Shown here piece after piece: positions 18,143 to 27,622 of a stretch of DNA of 64,000 nt (the first letter of the stretch is position 1; every line of letters begins with the position of its first letter). Location: the NCBI RefSeq assembly GCF_024494695.1, contig NZ_JANHDP010000004.1, forward strand, positions 186,001 to 250,000, written 5' to 3'. The position numbers and the translations under genes are program-made. This DNA is from Natronoarchaeum rubrum. Its GTDB lineage: Archaea; Halobacteriota; Halobacteria; Halobacteriales; Natronoarchaeaceae. The notes beneath the pieces were generated by a model. The model was not told the DNA's origin. It saw only the letters and a list, made by a program, of their open reading frames with translations, and made no database searches.

Positions 18143-18982
18143 ATGGATCCGATCGTCCGCGTCCCGATTTCGGTGTCGGGACCGGCGCCGACCGGCAGGA
18201 CCAACGCGTACGTGCTCGGCCGGTCCGACGCCCTGCTCGTCGACCCGGCCGGAGAATCGGCGGAACTCGAACGGCAACTCGACCGACGGGCTCCCGACGC
18301 CGTTCTGACCACTCACGCCCACCCGGACCACGTCGGCGCGCTGGCCCGCTACGCCCGCGAGTACGATCTGGACGTGTACGCTCGCTCGGGCTACGAGGAG
18401 CGCTTCGAACGCGCGACCGGCGTCTCTCCCGACGCGACCCTGCGCGACGGCGACGTACTCTCGGCTGGCGCGTGCAGCGTCGAGGTGACGGCGACGCCGG
18501 GACACGCGCCCGACCACGTCGCGCTGACTGTCAGCGGTGCCGACGCCGCGCCGGAGGGCCGGAACTCGGGTGATCTCGACGACCACGATGGGGCCGTGCT
18601 GGTGGGCGATCTCGCCGTCGCCGAGGGGAGCGTATTCGTCGGCCCGCCGGACGGCGACATGCGCGGCTATCTCACCGCGCTCCGGCGTCTTCACGCCCGT
18701 GCGCCCGACGAACTGTTACCGGGTCACGGCCCGGCGATCGCTCGCCCGCGCGAGGTTCTGGCGCGGCTGCTGGCCCATCGCCTCGATCGCGAGCGAACGG
18801 TGCTGGCGGCCGTCCGGAACGGTGCGGCGACGCCCGACGCCGTCGTCGAAGCGGCCTACGACAAGGATCTCTCGGGCGTTCGCGACCTCGCCCGGCGGGC
18901 CGTGATCGCGCATCTCGAAAAGCTCGCCGTCGAGGGCGCGGTCGAGTGGGACGGCGAGCGCGCCCGGCCGAGCGACGCGTAG
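18143..18982 (+). CDS. MBL-fold metallo-hydrolase (LACTB2/glyoxalase II-like)
   Basis: This is a 279-residue cytosolic hydrolase. The metal motif THAHPDHVG (57-65) is intact, followed by TPGHAPDHVAL and LVGDLAVAEG, with the last ligand near LLPGHGPAI. The C-terminal 80 residues look like the winged-helix tail of LACTB2-type enzymes (ERTVLAAVRNGAATPDAVVE and AHLEKLAVEGAVEW). Members act on thioesters, RNA or small esters; the substrate cannot be chosen from sequence alone. The HTH gene precedes it on the same strand. Confidence 0.88.
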   Translation: MDPIVRVPISVSGPAPTGRTNAYVLGRSDALLVDPAGESAELERQLDRRAPDAVLTTHAHPDHVGALARYAREYDLDVYARSGYEERFERATGVSPDATLRDGDVLSAGACSVEVTATPGHAPDHVALTVSGADAAPEGRNSGDLDDHDGAVLVGDLAVAEGSVFVGPPDGDMRGYLTALRRLHARAPDELLPGHGPAIARPREVLARLLAHRLDRERTVLAAVRNGAATPDAVVEAAYDKDLSGVRDLARRAVIAHLEKLAVEGAVEWDGERARPSDA

Positions 18983-19055
18983 GTCCCGATCGGACCGGAC
19001 CGCCGGTCGCGATCGCCAGCGCGACGCTTTTGCCCCGCCGGCGCTTCGTCCCGCT

Positions 19056-19736
19056 ATGGAATCGCTCGACGCCGAACTCGACCGCGCTCGCGACCTCGAC
19101 GTCGCCGATCTGGCCGACGCCATCGAGTCGATCGGCTTCGAGTGCACGCGCTGTGGCGCCTGCTGCAAGGCCGAGGACGATGACCCCCACACGGCGACCG
19201 TGTTCCCCGACGAGGTTCGGGAGGTACAGGCGGCGAGCGACGGCGAGTACGACTGGCGCGACGTCGCGCGCCCGATGCCGTACGGGCTGGACGACGACGC
19301 GGACAGCAGGGACGACGCTGGCCACCTCACCGGCGAGACGTTCGAGTGGGCGCTCCAGACGACCGAGTGTGGCGACTGCACGTTTTACGAGGAGTCCGAG
19401 GACGGCACCGGCGCCTGCTCGGTCCACGAGGACCGCCCGCTGATCTGCGCGACCTACCCCTTCAGCGTCGCACTGGCGGGAACGAGCCAGCCGATGGGCG
19501 AGGCCGTCGACGAGGCGGGGATGGTCCGGGCCCACGAGTGCGAGGGGCTGGGTCGTGACATCTCGCGTGCGGACGCCGAGGAGCTGGCGGCGACGCTCAA
19601 AGAGCGGGCGATCAGAGAGCTAGAGGAAGCGATCGACGTGCGCGACGAGTACGCGCCGGTCGACGCCGAGGATCGCGTCGTCGTTCACGATTCGGAGGGC
19701 GCAAAATCGATAGACGGAGCCCCGATCGAGAAGTGA
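19056..19736 (+). CDS. YkgJ-family cysteine-cluster protein
   Basis: This 226-residue protein binds metal or an iron-sulphur cluster through CTRCGACC (30-37) and later cysteines in ECGDCTFYE, GACSVHEDRP and LICATYPFS. The family is often annotated as zinc/iron-chelating and its role is not established. A helical N-terminus (1-28) and an acidic C-terminus flank the cluster. It is convergent with the TRAM gene. Confidence 0.88.
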   Translation: MESLDAELDRARDLDVADLADAIESIGFECTRCGACCKAEDDDPHTATVFPDEVREVQAASDGEYDWRDVARPMPYGLDDDADSRDDAGHLTGETFEWALQTTECGDCTFYEESEDGTGACSVHEDRPLICATYPFSVALAGTSQPMGEAVDEAGMVRAHECEGLGRDISRADAEELAATLKERAIRELEEAIDVRDEYAPVDAEDRVVVHDSEGAKSIDGAPIEK

Positions 19737-19794
19737 TTCGAGCGTCGCGGACGACGTTCCGATCGCGGCGACGGCGGGCGGCCGACGCGGCGAC

Positions 19795-20193
19795 TCAGAA
19801 GGATTCCTCGATGACTTCGCCGACCGCGAAGTTCGACTTGACTTCCGTGACCTCGACCTTGACGCGCTCGCCCACCTCGGCGCCGGGAACGATGATCACG
19901 TAGCCCCGCTCCACGCGGGCGATGCCGTCGCCCTGCTTGCCGATGTCCTCGATCTCGACGTAGCGCGTCTCGCCGATCTCCACCGGTGGCTGTGGCTCCG
20001 GTGGCGCGCCGGTGCTTTCCCCGTCGTCGGAGTCCTCCTCGACGTCCCGCGAGATGAGCGCGACGCGGTAGGTGTCGCCCGGGTCGATGTCGCCCGTCTC
20101 GACCTCGCGACGTGGGATCTCGACGACGTAGTTGTCGTCGTCGACTGATACCTCGGCGCTGAACAGACACAGCAGTTTATCAGATATCTCCAA
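19795..20193 (-). CDS. TRAM-domain protein started at TTG
   Basis: This 132-residue RNA-binding protein is common in haloarchaea. A variable N-terminal half (MEISDKLLCLFSAEV, then acidic linker) is followed by the TRAM barrel: GETRYVEIEDIGKQGDGIARVERGYVIIVPGAEVGE and VKVEVTEVKSNFAVGEVIE. TRAM proteins act as RNA chaperones or tRNA/rRNA-modification partners. No ATG exists in the right place; the start is TTG at 20193, supported by GGAGGT at 20202-20207 (minus strand) with eight-base spacing. A perfect palindrome lies at 20236-20251 in its promoter region. Confidence 0.88.
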   Translation of the reverse strand: MEISDKLLCLFSAEVSVDDDNYVVEIPRREVETGDIDPGDTYRVALISRDVEEDSDDGESTGAPPEPQPPVEIGETRYVEIEDIGKQGDGIARVERGYVIIVPGAEVGERVKVEVTEVKSNFAVGEVIEESF

Positions 20194-20235
20194 GGTCAGA
20201 TACCTCCATTCGCCCCGTTGTAGTCACGCGTAATA

Positions 20236-20251
20236 GAACTGTCGACAGTTC
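20236..20251. promoter_or_regulatory. 16-bp perfect palindrome upstream of the TRAM gene
   Basis: The palindrome GAACTGTCGACAGTTC sits 43-58 bases before the TTG start of the TRAM gene. Its position just above the expected TATA region suggests an operator, but no TATA is obvious and a structural role is possible. Confidence 0.4.
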
Positions 20252-20387
20252 GCACGCATGCGGTCGATCCGTGACGCGAAAGCGGCCCACATCGGCGCTA
20301 AGTTGTTAGATTTCTTCAAACATTCAGTGGAGAGAGGAACCGGGACGGCGACTCGGTCGACCGGAACGAAACCGATCGCAGTTGCGA

Positions 20388-22109
20388 TCAGTCCGCGCCG
20401 CCCGGCCGGCTCGCTCTGGCGAACGCAGTCAGATCAACGTCGGCGTCGATCTCTTCGGGCGACTCGTACGGCCGATTCACTACGATGTCCCCGGCGCGCT
20501 GTTTGCCGATACCGGGAATCGCGGTGAGCTCGTCCATCGAGGCGTCGTTGAGATCCAGCGGGTGGGGAACGCCCGTGACCGAACGGAATCCGTGGTCGAC
20601 GACCGCGACGTCGATGGTTTGGCCGAGTTCGAGTTCGCCCGGGATGCCGACGAGCAGCGGGTAGGTGCCCAGTTGTCGGCCGAACGTCTTGCCGTCCTGG
20701 TGGTACTCCAGGTGAACGTCCGGCAGGCGCGTGCCGGGCGGCGCGAGGCGCTGGAGCATCGGGTTGTCGATCTCCTCGCGGACCTCGCGCTTGTACTGCT
20801 TGAACAGCTTCTTGTGGTCCTTCGCGATCTCGGCGCCGGTCTCGGACATGTCGGTGCCGGCGAACGCCATCACCTGCCGGATGTTCACGCGGCGGAGCAT
20901 CAGCCCCTCGTCGTACACGCGCTGGAGGAACTCCTTGTTGTGCTCGAACGTCTCGGCCGTCTCGCCCTTGAGCCCGTGGACGAGGTTGATGCCGGGCAGC
21001 AGTTTCGGCAGCCGATTCGCGGCGTCGTCGCCCCACGAGGGCCCCGTTCCGGGCTCCTCGCCGGGGCGCCACCCACCTTCTTCGTTGACGACGCGTACCG
21101 CTTCGAGGCACTCGTCGGCGGTGACGTTGAGGTTGTTGTCGCTCATCACCTCGGGATCGGCGGATTCGAGGCCGAACGCGGCGGTGTCGCCGGGCGTGTT
21201 GTGCTCGGCGATGATCCGAATCCCCTCGCGCGCCTTCTCGGGCCACTCGACGATCGTGATCGGGTTCATGTTGTCGAGGTGGAGCGTCTCCAGATCGGGC
21301 GCCACCTCGCGGATGCCGCCGTACAGCGTCCGGAGCGCGTCTGGATTCGGCGCCTCGCCGTCGCCGCCGTACGCGAGGATGTCGGCCTGGCGCCCCAGTC
21401 GGTAGTGCTTGACGCCGTGGTCAGAGAGCCGATCGACTTCGTCGACGACGGACTCTGGCGGGCGGAACGAGGGATTCCCGTACAGCGGCTCGGTACAGAA
21501 CGAGCAGCGGTACGGACAGCCCCGCGAGGTCTCCATCTCGGCGATCAGGTACTCGGGGTGGTTCGGGTGTTGCTCGACGACGAACGCGCCCTTCGCGGCC
21601 CAGCGGTCGACCTCCTCGACGTCGCGCATCCGGTCGCCAAAGCCCTCCAGCCCGCTCTCGACGAGGTCGTAGGCGGCGGCCTCGACATCGCCCTTCGCGA
21701 CGAAGTCGTAGTCCAGATCGTCGCGCTCGGTCTCCGTGGCGCCCTCGTTCTGGTCGCCGACGCCGAACTTGACGGGCCCGCCCATCAGGCAGGTCCCCTT
21801 GGCCGTCCAGGCGATTTCGCGGACCTCGTCGGGCTCGGCGGGCGTGCCGCCGACGTACTTGCCGGGGACGGTCATCCCGCCGAGGTAGCACGTCAGGTCG
21901 GCCTCGGCGACGTCGCGCCACTTCGAGCGGTCGTCCCTGAGTTCGTCGATCGTGTGGTACGTAATCTTCTCTTTCGGGACCCCGGCGTCGACGAGCGCGC
22001 CGGCGGTGAAGCGCGGATACGTCGAGATGTACGGCGGGACCCCGAAGTGGGCCGGCTCGTCGACGTAGCCGTCGACGAGCGTCACGTCGAGAGTCGCGGG
22101 GTCGGTCAT
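20388..22109 (-). CDS. Radical SAM enzyme with C-terminal helix-hairpin-helix
   Basis: This 573-residue protein has three parts. The N-terminal ~180 residues look like a cobalamin-binding-type Rossmann segment (VDGYVDEPAHFGVPPYI, LTCYLGGMTVPGKY). The radical SAM core has ETSRGCPYRCSFC with Cys198, Cys202 and Cys205 binding the 4Fe-4S cluster. The tail LNDASMDELTAIPGIGKQRA is a DNA- or RNA-binding HhH motif. The combination suggests modification of a nucleic acid or its protein partner, but the product is unknown. The ATG at 22109 is chosen because upstream codons run into the hairpin repeats. Confidence 0.9.
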   Translation of the reverse strand: MTDPATLDVTLVDGYVDEPAHFGVPPYISTYPRFTAGALVDAGVPKEKITYHTIDELRDDRSKWRDVAEADLTCYLGGMTVPGKYVGGTPAEPDEVREIAWTAKGTCLMGGPVKFGVGDQNEGATETERDDLDYDFVAKGDVEAAAYDLVESGLEGFGDRMRDVEEVDRWAAKGAFVVEQHPNHPEYLIAEMETSRGCPYRCSFCTEPLYGNPSFRPPESVVDEVDRLSDHGVKHYRLGRQADILAYGGDGEAPNPDALRTLYGGIREVAPDLETLHLDNMNPITIVEWPEKAREGIRIIAEHNTPGDTAAFGLESADPEVMSDNNLNVTADECLEAVRVVNEEGGWRPGEEPGTGPSWGDDAANRLPKLLPGINLVHGLKGETAETFEHNKEFLQRVYDEGLMLRRVNIRQVMAFAGTDMSETGAEIAKDHKKLFKQYKREVREEIDNPMLQRLAPPGTRLPDVHLEYHQDGKTFGRQLGTYPLLVGIPGELELGQTIDVAVVDHGFRSVTGVPHPLDLNDASMDELTAIPGIGKQRAGDIVVNRPYESPEEIDADVDLTAFARASRPGGAD

Positions 22110-22178
22110 GGGGGCTCGTAGCCGCTCGACGGGGAAAACTGATGCGGATCGGCGGGCTCTGCGGTCGGCGTGGACGCC

Positions 22179-22353
22179 GGAGGACACGGTGCGTCCTCCG
22201 AGCACTGCTTCGGTTTCGCCTCAGCAGGACGCCGCGGAGCACACCTCCGCGAGCCCTCGCTCGACTTCGTCTCGCGAGGACGCCGATGAGAAAAGCTCAT
22301 CCAGCCCTGCCTCGGCTTCGCCTCAGCAGGACGCCGCGGCGTCGAGACGCCGC
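22179..22353 (+). repeat. Tandem array of double-hairpin repeats
   Basis: Three head-to-tail units (22179-22233, 22234-22284, 22285-22335) and a partial fourth (22336-22353) fill the divergent spacer before the lipoprotein gene. Each unit has hairpin one (stems GGAGGAC/GTCCTCC, GCGGAG/CTCCGC, GATGAG/CTCATC, GCGGCGT/ACGCCGC) and hairpin two (CTGCT/AGCAG, CCTCGC/GCGAGG, CCTGC/GCAGG), ending GGACGCC. The stem sequences change in pairs while the layout is kept. The whole 22110-22434 spacer has no gene. Confidence 0.8.
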
Positions 22354-22434
22354 TTCGGGGGCGCCGCCATCGCGCCGCCGTCACCGACTGTTGCCAACAG
22401 CTATATACGTTGCCGGTTGGATCCGCATATCAGA

Positions 22435-23424
22435 ATGTCAGAGGAGACACCGCGGCGGGAGCTGCTCGGCGCCGTCGGCGCCCTCGCTGCGACCGGTGCC
22501 GTGGCGGGACTTTCGGGATGTCTGGGCGGTGACGACGCGAGCGACGACGACGGCGACGACGAGCAGTCGGACCCGCCGTCGTTCTCGCTCGAGTCGTGGC
22601 TCGCCGCGCCGGGCGAGGTGTCCGGCGGCGAGCATCACTCGGTCGAGTACTTTTCGTTCGAGGCGCTGCTGGCGGCCGAAAACTCGCTCGTCGACGGCGC
22701 GTACTCCGGGCTGGTCGACAGGACCAACGGAAAGGGCGCCGCCCCGTTCCCGCTTCCTTCCGCGGCCGGCAGCCCGATCGACACGTTCGGGGAATACGTC
22801 ACGGTCGACAACAACAGCCAACAGATCCTGTACGGCGACCACCCCGCCGACGCGATCGGCGAGGGGCTCGTCGACAATCTCGGGTTCGAGACCGCGGGCG
22901 AACACCGCGAGTTCGACATCTATCTCAACGAGCTCCCGAACCAGTCCTCGAACGTCGCGATCGGCGTCAGCGAGTTCGTGTTGCTCTGGGTCGAGATCGA
23001 ATCGCCCGTCGAGGGGCTCCGGACGCTCGCGGACACGCGGATCGGTGAAACGTCGCGCTACACCGAAACGAACGACGATCTCGCGACGCTGCTGGATCGC
23101 CTCGGAGACGGCGACCGCGTGCTCGCCGAGACGTCCAGTCCGATCGGCGAGACCGACCTCGCAACGCCGGTCTTCGAGGGACAGGTCGGCTACGGCTACG
23201 CGCTGAACCTCGACGGCGACCCGATCGAGGACACCTACGCGATCGTGTTCGCCGACGAGGAGACGGCCGACGTCGACAGCGTCGAGGAGTGGGTCGCGGA
23301 GAACGAGAGCGGCGACGGCCGGTTCGCACCTCACGACTCCGTCTCGACGGAACGGGACGGCCGCTCCGTGCTGGTGTCGGGCACCCGCGAGACCGCCGAC
23401 CCCTTCGTCGAACTGTTCGATTGA
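22435..23424 (+). CDS. Tat-exported lipoprotein of unknown function
   Basis: This 329-residue protein is anchored outside the cell membrane. It starts PRRELLGAVGALAATGAVAG (twin-arginine signal) and has a lipobox LSGC with Cys29, followed by an acidic Asp-rich linker. The mature part contains no motif I can name. The ATG at 22435 is supported by TATATAC at 22403-22408, about 27 bases upstream, giving a leaderless message. The longer upstream frame runs through the hairpin repeats and is rejected. Confidence 0.85.
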   Translation: MSEETPRRELLGAVGALAATGAVAGLSGCLGGDDASDDDGDDEQSDPPSFSLESWLAAPGEVSGGEHHSVEYFSFEALLAAENSLVDGAYSGLVDRTNGKGAAPFPLPSAAGSPIDTFGEYVTVDNNSQQILYGDHPADAIGEGLVDNLGFETAGEHREFDIYLNELPNQSSNVAIGVSEFVLLWVEIESPVEGLRTLADTRIGETSRYTETNDDLATLLDRLGDGDRVLAETSSPIGETDLATPVFEGQVGYGYALNLDGDPIEDTYAIVFADEETADVDSVEEWVAENESGDGRFAPHDSVSTERDGRSVLVSGTRETADPFVELFD

Positions 23425-23566
23425 AAGCGGGTCGAGACGGCTGCGGACGCGTTCGCTCGCGGAACCGGTACGGCGGAGTGGAGACGCCGCGCGGCGGATC
23501 TCTCCCCACTATCTGACACTTGAGGGGAAAGGTAATTAACCTCCATCCTGTAACAGTGGGGCAAGA

Positions 23567-24712
23567 ATGGACTCGATCGTAGACGACGCCATCGACGAGG
23601 CCGAGGGCGGGGCCGACGAGACCCCGGTCCAGGACGCCAGCGGGTCGGGCGACACCAACGCCACCGGCAAGATGACCGACGACGAACTGAAAGACGTTCT
23701 CGAAGACCTCCAGACGAACATCACGGTGGTGGGCTGTGGCGGGGCCGGCGGGAACACCGTCAACCGGATGGCCGAGGAGGGGATCCACGGCGCCAAGCTC
23801 GTGGCCGCCAACACCGACGTCCAGCACCTCGTCGACGTCGAAGCCGACACCAAGATCCTCATGGGCGAGGAGAAGACCCGCGGCCGGGGCGCCGGGTCGC
23901 TCCCGCAGGTCGGCGAGGAAGCGGCGATCGAGAGCCAGGAGGAGATCTACGACTCGGTCGACGGCTCCGACATGGTGTTTGTCACCGCCGGTCTCGGCGG
24001 CGGCACCGGCACCGGATCGGCCCCCGTCGTCGCCAAGGCCGCCCGCGAGAGCGGCGCCCTGACGATCGCGATCGTCACGACGCCGTTCACGGCGGAGGGC
24101 GAGGTCCGGCGCACCAACGCCGAAGCGGGTCTCGAACGGCTGCGGGACGTCGCCGACACCGTCATCGTCGTCCCGAACGACCGCCTGCTGGACTCGGTGG
24201 GCAAGCTCCCCGTCCGTCAGGCGTTCAAGGTCTCGGACGAGGTGCTGATGCGCTCGGTCAAGGGCATCACCGAGCTGATCACCAAGCCCGGCCTCGTCAA
24301 CCTGGACTTCGCCGACGTCCGCACCGTGATGGAGCGGGGCGGCGTCGCGATGATCGGCCTCGGCGAGTCCGACTCGGACGCCAAGGCTCAGGACTCGGTC
24401 AAGACCGCGCTGCGCTCGCCGCTACTCGACGTCGACATCTCGGGCGCCAACAGCGCACTCGTCAACGTGACGGGGGGTTCGGACATGTCCATCGAGGAAG
24501 CCGAAGGTGTCGTCGAGGAGATCTACGACCGGATCGACCCCGACGCGCGGATCATCTGGGGGACCTCGATCGACGAGCAACTCGAAGGCTCCATGCGAAC
24601 GATGATCGTCGTCACCGGCGTCGAATCGCCCCAGATCTACGGCAGCAACACCGAGACCCAGCAGGACCAGGAAGCCGCCGAACAGGTCGAGGACATCGAC
24701 TACGTCGACTGA
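23567..24712 (+). CDS. ftsZ1: Cell division GTPase FtsZ1
   Basis: This 381-residue tubulin-like GTPase forms the mid-cell ring. [13 protein letters not shown] (57-69) and the signature GGGTGTGS (144-151) bind GTP, and the T7 loop [11 protein letters not shown] (about 245-255) supplies the catalytic Asp. The N-terminus [13 protein letters not shown] matches the FtsZ1 rather than FtsZ2 paralogue as I remember them. In many euryarchaea ftsZ is followed by secE-nusG; here four other open frames lie between. A GTAATTAAC element lies about 30 bases before the ATG. Confidence 0.96.
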   Translation: MDSIVDDAIDEAEGGADETPVQDASGSGDTNATGKMTDDELKDVLEDLQTNITVVGCGGAGGNTVNRMAEEGIHGAKLVAANTDVQHLVDVEADTKILMGEEKTRGRGAGSLPQVGEEAAIESQEEIYDSVDGSDMVFVTAGLGGGTGTGSAPVVAKAARESGALTIAIVTTPFTAEGEVRRTNAEAGLERLRDVADTVIVVPNDRLLDSVGKLPVRQAFKVSDEVLMRSVKGITELITKPGLVNLDFADVRTVMERGGVAMIGLGESDSDAKAQDSVKTALRSPLLDVDISGANSALVNVTGGSDMSIEEAEGVVEEIYDRIDPDARIIWGTSIDEQLEGSMRTMIVVTGVESPQIYGSNTETQQDQEAAEQVEDIDYVD

Positions 24713-24811
24713 TCGGGGGGAGCGCGCGGACCGCCCTCTCTTGGCCACCGGAACCCCGATTCGATGGCCGCGAGTCCAGTTTTTAACCGTCTCGTCGACG
24801 AACCGTTATCC

Positions 24812-25369
24812 ATGGTAGACGTAGCAGTCGTCGGCGGCGGTCCCGCCGGCCTCAGCGCGGCACTGTTCACGGCGAAGAACGGCCTCGACACCGTCGTCTT
24901 CGACGGCGACGAGACGTGGATGCACAAGGCACACCTGTTCAACTACCCCGGAATCGAGAGCATCGACGGGTCGGAGTTCATGACGGTCACGCGCGATCAG
25001 GTGGAGGATCACGGCGCCGACGTGCGCACCGACGAGGAAGCGACCGCGGTCGAGCAGACCGACGACGGCTTCACCGTCGAGACGGCGGACGGCGAGTACG
25101 ACGCCGATTACGTCGTGCTGGCGACCGGCGCCGACCGGTCGCTGGCCGAGGAGATCGGCTGCGAGTTCAGCGACGACGACACCGTCGACGTGAACCTCTC
25201 GATGGAGACCAGCGTCGACGACCTCTACGCGACCGGCGCGATGGTCCGGGCCGAGGAGTGGCAGGCCGTCATCGCGGCGGGCGACGGCGGCGCCGCCGCG
25301 CTGTCGATCCTCAGCGACGAGAAGGGAGAACACTACCACGACTTCGACGTGCCGGACGACGCGCCCTGA
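24812..25369 (+). CDS. Small FAD-dependent oxidoreductase (thioredoxin-reductase-like)
   Basis: This 185-residue flavoprotein has the N-terminal FAD motif VVGGGPAGLSAAL (7-19) and VVLATGAD (second motif), ending in the FAD-domain strand DDLYATGAMV. It lacks the NADPH domain and any CxxC redox pair, so it is a shortened member of the thioredoxin-reductase fold and needs a partner or acts on a small substrate. The ATG at 24812 directly precedes the first beta strand. Confidence 0.85.
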   Translation: MVDVAVVGGGPAGLSAALFTAKNGLDTVVFDGDETWMHKAHLFNYPGIESIDGSEFMTVTRDQVEDHGADVRTDEEATAVEQTDDGFTVETADGEYDADYVVLATGADRSLAEEIGCEFSDDDTVDVNLSMETSVDDLYATGAMVRAEEWQAVIAAGDGGAAALSILSDEKGEHYHDFDVPDDAP

Positions 25370-25453
25370 CGCCGATCGGAGCTCCACTGTGATCGACGCC
25401 GCGATTTTTCGAGCAACGCCAGTTTCAGGAGCCCCCGGTCCGTCCCGGAACGC

Positions 25454-27622
25454 ATGAGCGAGAACGCTGGTGGACCTCCCGACGACGACCGCGCGTTGCG
25501 GGTCGGCGTCGACGTCGGCGGGACGTTCACCGACGTAGTGCTGGTCGACGCCGCGGCCGGAGCGGCGTCCGAGAGCGGCGCCGGAGCGGCGGCCGACGGC
25601 GACGCCGAAGCGGCCCGGAAGAAGGGTCGGCTCGTCACCGCGAAGGTGCCGACGACGGACGACCAGAGCGAGGGCGTTATCGAGGGGATCCGAAAGGCTT
25701 GCCGGACGGCGGGCGTCGAGCCAGCCGAAATCGACCGGTTCCGCCACGCGACGACGGTGACGGTCAACGCGCTGCTTGAGGAAACCGGCGCCGAGACGGC
25801 GCTGGTGACGACCGAGGGGTTCCGCGACGTGCTGGCGATCCGCCGCCAGGACCGGCCCGCGCTGTACGATCTCGACGCCGCGCCGCCCGAGCCGGTCGTG
25901 CCGCGGCGTCGACGCTTCGAAATCGACGAGCGAGCGACGCCCGAGGGAATAGAGCGGCCGGTCGACGAGGACGACGTGCGCAAACTGGCGGCAACCCTCC
26001 GCGAGCGCGAGGTCGAGAGCGTCGCCGTCGCCTTCCTGCACGCCTACGCCCACCCCGAGAACGAGCGCCGCGCGGCCAAGATTCTCCGCGAGGAACTCGA
26101 CGCACCCGTCTCGGCGAGCCACGAGGTGCTCGCGGAGTTCCGGGAGTACGAGCGCACCGCCACGACCGCGCTCGACGCCTACGTCCGGCCGGTCGTCGAC
26201 GAGTACCTCGCACGGCTCGTCGAGCGCGCCGACGCCGCGGGCGTGCCGGCGCCCAGAGTGATGCAGTCCAACGGCGGCATCGCCGACGCCGAACTCGTGC
26301 GCGAACGGGCGATCACGACCGCGCTGTCGGGCCCGGCGGCGGGCGTCGTCGGCGCCGGCGAGATCGCACGGCGTGTAGTCGATGAGGAGAACGGAAGCGG
26401 TCCGATGGCCGACTGCGACGGCGTCGTCACGTTCGACATGGGTGGCACTTCGACGGACGTGAGCCTCGTTCGCGACGGGAGCGCCGAGCGAACGACCGAC
26501 GCCGAAATCGGCGGGCGCCCGATCGGACTGCCCGTGGTCGACGTCACGACCGTCGGCGCGGGCGGCGGCAGCCTCGCGCGGGTCGACGCCGGCGGCGCGC
26601 TCCGGGTCGGTCCCGAGTCCTCAGGCGCCGACCCCGGCCCGGCGTGCTACGGCCGCGGCGGGACCGAACCGACGGTCACCGACGCCGCGGTCGTGCTGGG
26701 CTACGTCGGCGCCGACGCCGACCTGGGCGGCGAGCTCTCGATCGACGCCGACGCAGCGCGCGCCGTCCTTGCAGATCTCGCCGACGAAGCGGGCCTGGAG
26801 GACGCGCTCGCCGCAGCGCGAGGCGTCCACGAAGTTGCGGTCGCCGCGACGACCCGGGCGATCCGGTCGGCGACCGTCGAGCGCGGCCTCGACCCCCGGG
26901 AGTTCGCGCTGACGGCCTTCGGCGGCGCCGGGCCGATGCACGCCGCCGCGCTGGCCGAGCGGCTGGGAATCGACGCCGTGCTGGTCCCGCGGGCCTGCGG
27001 CGTCCTCTCGGCGTACGGCCTGCTCGCCGCCGACGAGGTCCACGACGCCGCACGGACGCACCGCGCGACGCTATCACAGCAGGGTGGAGACGAAGCCGCC
27101 GACCCCGCTGCGATCGAGGCGATCTACGCGGAGCTCCGCGAGGACGTCCTGGCGTCGACGAGCGATCCCGACGCCGCTCGCGTCGAGCGCTCCGCCGATC
27201 TCCGGTACGCCGGCCAGAGCTTCGAGCTGGAAGTCGACGCTGGTGCGCCGGTCGACCTCGCCGCACTCGCCGAGCGGTTCCACGCGGCCCACGAGCGCAC
27301 CCGGGGGTACCGGATGGACGAGGCAGTCGAACTCGTCACGCTGCGATCACAGGCCGTCGTCTCGGGGCCCGACCTTCCGATCGGCTCCGAGTCGGGTGGC
27401 GATCCCGTTCTGGGCGAGCGCGAGGTCGCGTTCGGCGAGGAGGGCGACCGCGTCTCGACGCCGATCTACGATCGGACGGGGCTCGACCCCGGGAGCGAGT
27501 TCGCCGGCCCCGCGATCGTCGAGCAGGCCGAGAGCACGACCGTCGTTCCCCCGGACTGGGACGCGAGAGTCCGGCCGGACGGAACGCTGCTGCTCACCCG
27601 AGGTGAGAGCCGTGCCCGATAA
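25454..27622 (+). CDS. hyuA: Hydantoinase/oxoprolinase subunit A
   Basis: This 722-residue ATP-dependent amide-ring hydrolase subunit begins the pair with hyuB. The N-terminal domain has LRVGVDVGGTFTDVVLVD; the central ATPase part has VVTFDMGGTSTDVSL and TVGAGGGSLARVD; DPGPACYGRGG and FGGAGPMHAAALAE are family hallmarks. The pair opens hydantoins or 5-oxoproline with ATP, or carboxylates a ketone in related families; the substrate is not fixed by sequence. It overlaps hyuB by 11 bases. Confidence 0.94.
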   Translation: MSENAGGPPDDDRALRVGVDVGGTFTDVVLVDAAAGAASESGAGAAADGDAEAARKKGRLVTAKVPTTDDQSEGVIEGIRKACRTAGVEPAEIDRFRHATTVTVNALLEETGAETALVTTEGFRDVLAIRRQDRPALYDLDAAPPEPVVPRRRRFEIDERATPEGIERPVDEDDVRKLAATLREREVESVAVAFLHAYAHPENERRAAKILREELDAPVSASHEVLAEFREYERTATTALDAYVRPVVDEYLARLVERADAAGVPAPRVMQSNGGIADAELVRERAITTALSGPAAGVVGAGEIARRVVDEENGSGPMADCDGVVTFDMGGTSTDVSLVRDGSAERTTDAEIGGRPIGLPVVDVTTVGAGGGSLARVDAGGALRVGPESSGADPGPACYGRGGTEPTVTDAAVVLGYVGADADLGGELSIDADAARAVLADLADEAGLEDALAAARGVHEVAVAATTRAIRSATVERGLDPREFALTAFGGAGPMHAAALAERLGIDAVLVPRACGVLSAYGLLAADEVHDAARTHRATLSQQGGDEAADPAAIEAIYAELREDVLASTSDPDAARVERSADLRYAGQSFELEVDAGAPVDLAALAERFHAAHERTRGYRMDEAVELVTLRSQAVVSGPDLPIGSESGGDPVLGEREVAFGEEGDRVSTPIYDRTGLDPGSEFAGPAIVEQAESTTVVPPDWDARVRPDGTLLLTRGESRAR

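Noticed and set aside
22179..22353. Possible CRISPR array
   Set aside because: Units are directly adjacent with no unique spacers, unit sequence varies, and there are no cas genes.
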